From Cordilura impudica (taxonomy: Eukaryota > Arthropoda > Insecta > Diptera > Scathophagidae), in NCBI GenBank assembly GCA_963682025.1, contig OY821517.1, forward strand, positions 23,462,620 to 23,526,619: DNA of 64,000 bases, read 5' to 3'. The position numbers were made by a program, and so were the translations under genes. Under the pieces are notes generated by a model, which did not search any database, was not told the origin of the DNA, and worked only from the letters and a program-made list of their open reading frames with translations. Of the stretch, positions 56,343 through 64,000 are shown one piece after another. Every line of letters starts with the position of its first letter. Position 1 is the first letter of the stretch.

Positions 56343-57849
56343 CAGTGGGGAGCAGAGGTGAGTACATGTTTGTATTTCTTGCACTTCTAAGCGGACAACA
56401 AAAGGAATAATAAATGGATTTAATTATTTATTTTGTTTATTATTTATTTTTAATTTTTAACAAAACAATTCAAACCAAAATAAAAAAGCAACAAATTAAG
56501 GTAGAAAAAGACCTATTAAGAAAAGAGTACATACAAGTTAGTCATTTTTGCTCCCGCGTTTTCTCAACTACATTATTAGAAAAAATTAAAAATTTACGGT
56601 TACTTTGGATTTTGTTTATGATTTTATTATTTGGAAAAATTTATTTTTGATAATGAAAACTTTAGTTTAATATCGCTTTTGATAAGCTACGTTTTTGACA
56701 AAGTGTGATTTTTAAAAATAAATTAAAAATTCAAACATTTTTTGAAATTATGAAAAAGTATGACAGATAATGGCTCCTCATCAAGAGAGATTACTAAAAA
56801 ACTGAACGTGAGCCAATCAGTGGTCATAAGAGTCCTAAAAAGACAAAATATTACTCCACGAGCACAATTTTGTGGTCGCCGAAAGCTATTATCGAATGGG
56901 GACGCACGATTAATGGTGAGAATGATGCAACCAGACCAGGAAGCATCTGTAGCAATTAATAAAAATGTAAGCTGATAAACAGCAAAATGAGCACTACACA
57001 ACATTGGCTACATCTCTGCTGTGAACAAATATACCTGCATTGCCGAAGAAGAATGTTGCGGCACATTTAAAATTCACCAGGGAACACAAAAATTGGATCG
57101 TTGATGACTGGCAAAGCGTAATCTGGTCAGATGAATCCAAATTCAACCGAATTCAGTCCGACGGTAAACAGTATTGTTGGTGCCGACCTGGTGAGATCAT
57201 AAAAAGGCACCACGTAAAACCAACAGTAAAAGATGGTGGTAGCAATGTTATGACATGGGGTTGTTTCACTGGGTGGCATGTTTCAGCACTGCAAAAAATT
57301 GATGCGAAAAGAAGACTATTTGAAAATTTTGGAAACCCATCTTCCCAATTTTGTTGACATGAGCGCATATCCTGAGGAAGAAGTAGTATTTCAACATGAT
57401 GGGTACCCAGAAGACACCTCCAAAATTGTTAAAGAATGGTTGACTGATCAAAATTTTCAGGTAATGCAGTGGCCAGCCCAAAGTCCCGACATCAATCCAT
57501 TTGAGAATTTATCGTCAATTGTAAAAAGACGGTTGGGACAATATCAAACTGCCCCACCGAACTTATGTGAGCTGTGGCGACGTGTGGAGCTGGAGTGGCA
57601 GTGTATTCCAGAACAAGTTATACAAAACTGGGTAGAAAGTATACCAACACGCATAAAAATAGATGCCAGTGGAGCAAGTACTAAAATTGAATATATTTTA
57701 ATTGTTATTGAAATGTGCAAAACCGAGTACAATAATTGAATAATAAATTAAATTAAAAAAAAAAAGTATGAAATTGCTTTATTATTACTTTTATTATCCG
57801 CTTAGAAGTGCCAGAAATACAAACATGTGCTCACTTCTGCTCCCCACTG
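56343..57849 (+). mobile_element. Tc1/mariner-type transposon, DD34E
   Basis: 1,507 bp with about 53-bp inverted repeats beginning CAGTGGGGAGCAGAGGTGAG and ending in its complement, four mismatches. TA duplications at 56341-56342 and 57850-57851. Contains a frameshifted transposase gene on the plus strand. Structure is complete, so the ends could still be moved in trans. Confidence 0.95.
56760..57739 (+). pseudogene. Tc1-like transposase (DD34E), frameshifted
   Basis: 56760-56975: DNA-binding HTH (SSREITKKLNVSQSVVIRVL), ended early by TGA at 56973-56975. 57040-57357: VIWSDESKFNRIQSDGKQYC, first D near 57130, then GGSNVMTWGCF. Shift near 57280-57350 into 57278-57739: FQHDGYPEDTS with the second D at 57398-57400 and SPDINPFENLSS with E at 57503-57505, exactly 34 residues apart. 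All three catalytic residues are there but the frame is broken twice. Confidence 0.92.
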
Positions 57850-58149
57850 TAAGTGCAAGTTTAAATACATATTACTCAAAAAAAAAGTTTTTTACATATT
57901 ACAAGTTTAAATACATATTACTCAAAAAAAAAAAAAAAAAAAATTTTAAAATCTGTAAATCTGGTGGGCATCTATAATGAAATGCCTTTCATATAAAATC
58001 CATTTGGTCTAAATCGGGAGAAAACTGTTTCACAAATCATCGGTCACAAGAAAGCGCCTTACCTATTAATATTATAGATGAAAAAAAAAACAAATTGTAA
58101 ATAATCTAAAGTTAGCTTTTATTTTAATTGCAACTAAAATCGCCCCACT

Positions 58150-58395
58150 TGTGATACGGGACAAATAGAAGAATAAACAAGTAAGAAAATTATAGTTAGA
58201 TTAGACCGACTATACGATACCCTTTACCATGCGTATATGCATAAACCAAATTTGAGTGGCAGTGTTATTGTTTGTTATTACACACAGACGGACGGATAGA
58301 CGGACGGACGGACGGACATCGCTTTATAGGCTCAGAAAGAGATTCTGAGTCGGTCTTTATAATAATATACCCTGACCACATAGTGGTATATGGAA
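58150..58395 (-). repeat. Dispersed repeat C/A copy
   Basis: gaaaattatagttagattag, cataaaccaaatttgagtgg, (cggacgga)n, then ttctgagtcggtctttataa and ccacatagtggtata, the inverse of the repeat A start. It ends where LINE-3 begins. Confidence 0.78.
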
Positions 58396-58539
58396 GAAAC
58401 ACTGTATTTAAGAAGCGCTGACTGGGAAAAAGATTTTGAAGAAGTCCAGCAACTATCTATTTATGAAAAAGTTAATAACCCCATAAAAATTGGAGAAAAA
58501 AATATTAGAATAGATGAAATGCAAGCCGGTTGAAGTATC

Positions 58540-58818
58540 AGATCATCTATGTACAAAACTATAAATAGCAAAAGTAGACGTTTTATGGAATTCTGTACTG
58601 ATAATGGAATGATGGTGATGAATGGTATTACAAGATGTGATGAAGTGGGCAATTTCACATTTGTTAGTAATGTAGGTCAATCTGTGAATGATATTTGCGC
58701 CGTATCACAAGATATCCTTGAGAATGTTAACAGATTTTCAGTGGAAGAATATATATGGTCGGATCATTTTCCAATTCATCTAACTATGAAAATTTATATG
58801 GATTGTTACCAAAGCTGA
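58540..58818 (+). pseudogene. LINE-3 endonuclease fragment
   Basis: FCTDNGMMVMNGITRCDEVG, FTFVSNVGQSVNDICAVSQD, IWSDHFPIHLTM: the last keeps the SDHxP catalytic motif that LINE-2 has as SEHFP. The N-terminal two-thirds are absent. Confidence 0.83.
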
Positions 58819-59329
58819 TATCAGTGGAAAAAACGAAAATGATTTTCAGCGAAAAGCAAAATATAATCTGGAGCTGATAAAACAGAGGAGTCATGTTATT
58901 AACCTGAAAGACTTAAAAAACATATTAGAAACATCTTAAGGCACTTTTAAGCAACCCAGAACTCAAAATTTTAAAGATAAATTGTTTGATGCAAGAGATA
59001 AGTCATTTGAAATGCTATAGACTATATAGGATAACGTCCGAACCAGAAAAGAGAAAAGTTTGTCTTACTGCAAACAGAAAATACAAGGTATGCGCGAAAA
59101 ACTACAATATTTTAATAATTTAGAGATAAAAATATGTTCTATCAAAAACAACAAGGAATGGTGGAGCATTGGCAGAGAGATTAGACAAGATAAACTGCAT
59201 GTAAGCTTAGAAATATCAGCCGCGATCTTTAGAATATATTTCGAAAATCTTTTAAATCCTCCACAAATCGAAAATGATATCTCATATACAGCATTCTGGC
59301 AATGCAAATTTAACAATAGAAGAAATCAT

Positions 59330-60157
59330 AAGATCTTTGGCTAAGGCAAAATATAATAAAGCGCCAGGTATCGACAGAGTGCCGTATGAATTTTTTAAAA
59401 ACGCACCAAGAGACCTGCTAAAATAGTTAACTGAAGCATTTAATTGTGTTATAGATATGGGGTCTGCAGATGACTACTTCATAGTAAGTGTAATCTTCCC
59501 AATATTTAAAAAAGGTGAATCCAACATACCAACTAATTATCGAGGCATATCATTTATGAACTGTTTTGCGAAAATTATTATGGGCGTGATAAATGAAAGA
59601 CGGTATGAATGGGCTGAAAAATATAACGTATTAACAGAATATTAAGCTGGATTTAAAAAGCAGTCTTCGACAGTAGATAATCTGTATAACCTTGCGGCGA
59701 TTGTGCATTTGAAGTTTCAAGAGAAAAAGAAAAAGTGTATGCGTTTTTTTGTTGACTTCAAAGCTGCGTTCGATAAAGTGTCTAGAAAATTACTATTTCA
59801 TAAACTTCATCAAATGGGTATTTCAACAAAGATTTTGAACTTTTTAGAAGCTGTTTACAGAACCACAAAATCAGTGGTATGGACTGATGGAACGGAGATG
59901 TCGGAAGAATTTTAAACAAAATTTGGGGGTGAAGCAGGGATGTGTGTTATCACCTTTACTATTTCCTCTCTACGTTAATGACTTGGGTGGAGGTCTTTAT
60001 ACAAATGACATTAACATCAGATTTTTATTATATGCAAATGATATTGTTATCATGGCAGACAAAGTTAGTATGTTGCAGAAAATGATAAAAAAACCTGCAA
60101 AAATATTCTTAGGAATAGAACTTGGAAATCAACCTAAGCCATTCAGAAATTATGGTA
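59330..60157 (+). pseudogene. LINE-3 reverse transcriptase
   Basis: YNKAPGIDRVPYEFFKNAP (59350-59405), FPIFKKGESNIPTNYRGISF (59495-59555), RFFVDFKAAFDKVSRKLLFH (59740-59805), LGVKQGCVLSPLLFPLYVND (59925-59985) and LLYANDIVIMADKVSM (60028-60075). The active-site box is YAND rather than YADD, one catalytic aspartate lost. Stops at 59424 and 59643, shift near 59915. Confidence 0.88.
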
Positions 60158-61054
60158 AAGGGTGATTTTTTAGCTATTATCTTTTTGGCAACACTGGTTT
60201 AAACAACTGACGCACGTTTCGTGTTTTGTTTCATTGTCAAACATCTTCAGTTTGGTCTATAATTTAACCATGAATCGTCTTACAAACGAACAACGCTTGC
60301 AAGTTATTGAATTTTATTTGAATTTGTGTTCAGCGACGAAGCTTATTTTTGGCTCAATGGGTATGTAAATAAGCAGAATTGTCGATTTTGGAGTGAATAT
60401 CAGCCAGAAGCATTGGAAGAGCTACCAATGCATCCAGAAAAAGTCACAGTTTGGTGCGGTTTATGGGCTGGTGGCATCATTGGACCGTACTTCTTCAAAG
60501 ATGATGCGAATCGTAACGTAACTGTGAATGGTGAGCGCTATCGAGAGATGATATCCAAATTTTTTTTGCCCAAAATGCAAGAGCTTGACTTGCATGACAT
60601 GTGGATTCAACAAGACGGTGCCACATGCCACACAGCACACGCAACAATGGACTTATTTAGAGGCGAGTTCGGTGAACATTTGTTTCACGTTCGGGACCGG
60701 TCAATTGGCCGCCTAGATCGTGCGATTTAACGCCTTTAGACTATTTTTTGTGGGGCTATGTTAAAGCTCATGTCTATACAGACAATCCCGCTTCAATTGA
60801 CGCATTGGAAGACAACATTGAAGCATTTATTCGTAAGATACCGGCCGAAATGTTGGAAAGAGTATGCCAAAATTGGATTAAACGGATGGACCATTTGAGC
60901 CGCAGTCACGGTCAACATTTGCATGAAATAATCTTCAAACATTAAATTGTATGGACCGTACTATTGATTCAAATAAAGATTTCATGCATTTTTCTGAATT
61001 TTATGTGTTTTTTTTTTTGGAAAACTTTCCTATAGCTCTTAAAAAATCACCCTT
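60158..61054 (+). mobile_element. Mariner-like element inside LINE-3
   Basis: 897 bp, TA at 60156-60157 and 61055-61056, short inverted ends AAGGGTGATTTTTTA. Holds a transposase gene with a large internal deletion. Confidence 0.9.
60269..60945 (+). pseudogene. Mariner-like transposase, deleted and frameshifted
   Basis: Starts MNRLTNEQRLQVIEFYLN (60270-60325), then jumps to FSDEAYFWLNGYVNKQNCRF with the first D: roughly 150 residues are missing. QQDGATCHTA (second D at 60614-60616), GPVNWPPRSCDL in a shifted frame (third D at 60724-60726), TPLDYFLWGYVKAHVYTDN, and CQNWIKRMDHLSRSHGQ at the end. The third residue is D with about 36 residues spacing, so this is a mariner-type rather than Tc1-type enzyme; the exact group is not assigned. 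Confidence 0.88.
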
Positions 61055-61430
61055 TATTTAGAAATGGGGGGGGGAGAAGAGCAAGTGAAGAGAAATTGAC
61101 TTTTGATGGCAATGAGATAAAGATTGTACCTAGTTTCTGTTATTTAGGAATGACACTTACTCCGAGGATAACACTTACTCCGAGGATTACATGATGGATG
61201 TAAATACGCAAACCGAAATTATGTGCATCTTCAAAGCCAGATGTGATATAATAGAGTTAAATGACACACGTTTTGCACAAAACAGGTCTGACCTATGTTC
61301 CCTATGCAACTTAAATGAGGCAGAAAACAGTCAATATTTCATAGGCCGTCGTCCAATATTAAAAGAATTCAGATTACGTTTCTTTGGAAACAATATCTCA
61401 GAAAATTATCAGATCGTACAAATTTGAAAC
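61055..61430 (+). pseudogene. LINE-3 C terminus
   Basis: 61060-61190: EEKLTFDGNEIKIVPSFCYL then GMTLTPRITLTPRIT, with a small duplication (acacttactccgaggat twice). 61191-61427: IFKARCDIIELNDTRFAQNR, CSLCNLNEAENSQYF, matching LINE-1 closely. Confidence 0.83.
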
Positions 61431-61514
61431 GGCGCACACGGGTGGAAAAATCTGCTACAATATATTATCAGTGTTCTGCAGTACAGAAAAATTTTGATAG
61501 ATGAATACAATGTT

Positions 61515-62510
61515 GTTTGTTTGTTTGTAGTAGGTAATCTCCGTAACTACTCATCTGATCTTCCTGAAATTTTCACAGAGTCTTACTGCGGATATGGGAA
61601 GTGCTATAAGCTATAATTTTTTTTTAAATATTTTTGTGGGCGTGTCACCTCCCATACAAAGTAAATTTTTAATATCATATATATGGAGTAATATGACAGG
61701 GAGAGCTTTACCTATTGTTAATATTAGGAGCTATGCCGGAAATGGGCGGGATCGGATAAGTGGGCGTGGTACCTCCCATACAAATAATAATTCAATATTA
61801 TATATCTCGAGTACTGTGATAGAGAGAGCTTTTCAAATTTGTCTGATGTCACCTATTATTAATGTGAGTAGTCGGACAAAAAATGGGCAGTAGCAGATCA
61901 ATAGGCGTGGTACCTGCCATACAAAGTAAATATAAAATGCCATATATCTGGGGTACTGCAATAGTGATAGTCTTGGCACTTTGTGCGAGCCCATAAGTTA
62001 TTCATGTGATTAGTTAGACAAAAAATGGGCGTGATCGGAGCAGTGGGCGTGGCACCGCCCGTACAAAGTAAATGTATGATATCATATAATTGGTGTACTA
62101 AAAAAGGGAAGCTTTGACACTTTTCACGATCCCATCAGATATTTGTATAAGTAGTCGGACAAAAAATTGGCGGGTTCATACGAATGGGCGTGGCACTCCC
62201 AATGCAAAGTAACTATTTAATGTCATATATTTGGAGTACTGTAAAAGAGAGAACTTTGTGGCTATGCGTGAGCCCATAGATTCTTTGTATGATTAGTCGA
62301 ACAAACAATGGGCGTGATCGAAGCAGTGGGCGTGGCACTTTCCATGCTAAGTAGATATATAATATCATATAACTGGTGTACTATAAAAGGGAAAGACTCG
62401 ATATTTTGCACGAGTCCATCAGATATTAATGTGAATAGTCCAATAAAAATTGGGCGGGATGGGATTAGTGGGCGTGGCAACTCCTACATAAAAAATATGA
62501 AGTACTACGA
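61515..62510 (+). mobile_element. Helitron B family array, seven 141-bp units
   Basis: Starts inside the Helitron B 5' region (tgtttgtttgtagtaggtaa, actcatctgatcttcctgaa) and then carries seven units, with gtgggcgtgg-type blocks at about 61637, 61762, 61902, 62043, 62183, 62325 and 62467. The spacing is about 141 bp after the first unit (125). Each unit also has ccatacaaagtaaat, atatcatatatctggagtac and agagagctttg. Both Helitron ends are missing. ORFs here are artefacts. Confidence 0.75.
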
Positions 62511-62829
62511 AAGCGTTATCAAATTGATTTGTCATGGAAAATATATCGCCAAAAAACAAAAATCGCCAAACCCAGAAATCGCGAAAAATAAAAATCGCCC
62601 AAAAAACAAAAATCTTCAAAATCAAAAATGGGCAAAATCAAAAATCGCTAAAAAGAAAAATTGGCAAATGATATTTTAAGTTCAAGGCCAACAGTTAAGT
62701 GTTGCCAGATCTAATTTGGAAAATCCATGTTCTTCTCATGGGCAGCTACATGTATCTTGCTCCAAGGTAGGAACGCCCAAAAATCAGATAATTGTTGTAC
62801 CGAATGAAAAAACAAAAACAATACTATAA
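62511..62829. repeat. Low-complexity aaaaatcgcc-rich stretch
   Basis: Between 62540 and 62670 short words such as aaaaatcgcc and aaaaaacaaaaatcg recur irregularly. No gene seen. Confidence 0.6.
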
Positions 62830-63283
62830 TCTATACTAGCATAATAAAGAGGTAATGCGTGTTTGTTTATTTGTAGGAGGTAATCACAGTTACTACTCAT
62901 CTGATCTTCCTGAAATTTTCACAGAGTCTTACTGCGGATATGGGAAGTGCTGCAGGTTACATATTTTTTTTTTAAATATTTTTAGTGGGCGTGAAATTTT
63001 TAGTGGGCGTGACACCTACCATACAAAGTAAATTTTTAATATCATATATATTAAGTACTATGATAGGGAGAGTTTTGCAAAATTGTCTCAGGTCATCTAT
63101 TAATAACGTGAGTTGGCAGACAAAAAAAATGGGCTGGATTGGACAAATACGCGTGGCAACCCCATGCAAACTTAATATTAAATGTGATATATCTGAATTA
63201 CTGTAATAGTGAGAGCTTTGGGTGAGCACTTTCATTACGATTCGCGGGGGAGGGGGTAACGAAGCACACCGGGTTACATCTAG
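62830..63283 (+). mobile_element. Helitron B copy 2
   Basis: 454 bp. Starts TCTATACTAGCATAATAAAG after A (62829), ends CACCGGGTTACATCTAG (63280-63283) before T. A 5-bp stem gtaac/gttac lies two bases before CTAG. Two partial 141-bp units inside. Same termini as 36270-36816. Confidence 0.72.
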
Positions 63284-63445
63284 TTTTTAATAATTTAATA
63301 CGTAACAAATAATATGATTAAAGCAAAAGGTTTAAAACCGAAATTTTGAATGTTTCTTATGTATAAAATAATCACACTACCGACAGACGACTATTGTGTA
63401 ATTTTAAATTATAGAATTCTTATAAAGTTATTTGAAAATAAAGAA

Positions 63446-63448
<3 letters not shown>

Positions 63449-63477
<29 letters not shown>
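63449..63477 (+). repeat. (TAC)n microsatellite
   Basis: About nine or ten tac units ending in actaggggtatacgg. Confidence 0.95.
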
Positions 63478-63539
63478 GGGGTATACGGTAGAAAAATCTC
63501 ACCTTTATTTCTACATTATTTTTAATTATTTAAATATTT

Positions 63540-64000
63540 TTAATGACTTTATGGTGATATTTGTAACTACCGTAGACCCTTCTTTTATTATACCGATCGA
63601 CTCAGAATCCCTTTCTGAGTCGATGCAACGATTTCCGTCTGCCCGTCCGTCCGTCATATGTCTATATAAAACTTGTAATCAAACCCCAGGTGGCAAATGT
63701 GAATATATTTTGATGAAGTTTCATATGTGTAAGCTTTTATCGGCCATGGGACGAACCCAATTGAAATTAGTGAAAATTGGTGCATGTTCAGTCCTAGTCC
63801 CCATACAAATGACCCCTATGAGATCGACTTAAATTGCCACAATATCCAAATTATAATATAGAACTCGGTCAATAGTTGGTACATATTTATTACATCCATT
63901 TATCAGTAGCCCAAAAATAAATCCTATAGGACAATTCTTAGTCATAGCACCAATATGAAGTTGATTCCCGATCTTCACTTAAATCTATCAAAAATTCAAA
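63540..64000 (+). repeat. Dispersed repeat A copy 3
   Basis: Blocks ttataccgatcgactcagaa, (cgtc)n, gcttttatcggccatggg, ccccatacaaatgacccct and ttcccgatcttcacttaaat in the same order as 40657 and 45055. It runs off the window end. Confidence 0.82.

Larger units (their letters stand above)
56080..58078 (-). mobile_element. Helitron E copy, split by Tc1-like element
   Basis: Pieces 56080-56342 and 57850-58078. 5' end TCTATAATATTAATAGG at 58078 after A. The 3' side contains ctcgaatttcgag but no clear CTAG. It has an extra segment (56165-56275) that the 23787 copy lacks and the 1718 copy has in part. The Tc1 element entered at TA. Confidence 0.8.
58400..61440 (+). mobile_element. LINE-3: related to LINE-1 and LINE-2, split by mariner
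   Basis: Endonuclease fragment 58549-58818, linker 59060-59200, RT 59330-60150, then the mariner-like element, then 61055-61430 with the C-terminal Cys/His block. The frame through NGGRR...KLTFDGNEIKI at 61060-61125 continues LINE-3 directly after the TA duplication. Stops and shifts throughout. Confidence 0.88.

Noticed and set aside
61594..63206. Short ORFs with SKFLISYIWS-type peptides on both strands
   Set aside because: Translations of Helitron B 141-bp units; the peptides recur only because the DNA repeats.

Overview
This window looks like repeat-dense heterochromatic or intergenic DNA from a higher fly (Brachycera, possibly a calyptrate or other schizophoran). The evidence is the very AT-rich base composition, GT-AG introns inside transposase genes, and a mix typical of flies: Gypsy, Jockey, RTE and RNase-H LINEs, Penelope, Tc1/mariner, Transib, Chapaev-like and Helitron elements, plus CCTAACC-type LINE tails. 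The species cannot be read from the sequence. I find no convincing host gene, rRNA, tRNA or CRISPR array. Nearly every recognisable coding stretch belongs to a transposable element (TE), and most are broken.

Layout. 1-707 is a 21-bp minisatellite that stays open as a heptapeptide repeat. 2.5-5.4 kb is a minus-strand LINE relic (LINE-1). 5621-13314 is a head-to-tail pair of short Helitrons; the first is split by a nearly intact Gypsy retrotransposon (5958-12800) with 374-bp LTRs, an ACGT target duplication, a primer site, a polypurine tract, gag, pol and two small extra ORFs. 16.06-19.87 kb is a Transib (RAG1-like) relic split by a 2.7-kb element with long inverted repeats. 20.9-21.4 kb is a tandem SNP-rich satellite-like repeat. 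22.5-25.8 kb is LINE-2, related to LINE-1, carrying a Helitron and a 320-bp triplication; it is cut at TTA by a 6.9-kb inverted-repeat transposon (25766-32671) that contains both a Chapaev/CMC-like transposase pseudogene and a nearly intact Transib transposase. LINE-2 resumes at 32675 and ends in a 1.5-kb (AATTTTT)n array.

The second half continues the nesting. 36.3-36.8 kb is a second Helitron family inside a dispersed repeat; 36.9-39.95 kb is an RTE-like LINE; 40.0-40.66 and 46.88-47.18 kb are two parts of a Tc1-like transposase with 6.2 kb of other repeats between them, including a Penelope element with RT and GIY-YIG domains (42117-44145) and an RNase-H LINE fragment. 47.56-48.29 kb is a fold-back repeat. 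51.46-54.96 kb is a Jockey LINE cut by an RNase-H LINE (52131-53929). 56343-57849 is a Tc1-like element with TA duplication inside a Helitron copy; 58.4-61.44 kb is LINE-3 with a mariner-like element (60158-61054) at TA; 61.5-63.3 kb is Helitron-type 141-bp unit arrays.

The elements work in cis within each unit: gag/pol make the particle and copy machinery of the Gypsy element; RT plus endonuclease drive the LINEs and Penelope; the DDE transposases act on flanking inverted repeats; the short Helitrons carry only ends and need an outside Rep/helicase. Insertion order can be read at several loci because the host reading frame closes perfectly around the insert. The items most worth following are the Chapaev/Transib double-transposase unit, the Helitron dimer, the Gypsy small membrane ORF, and the Helitron-spanning triplication.
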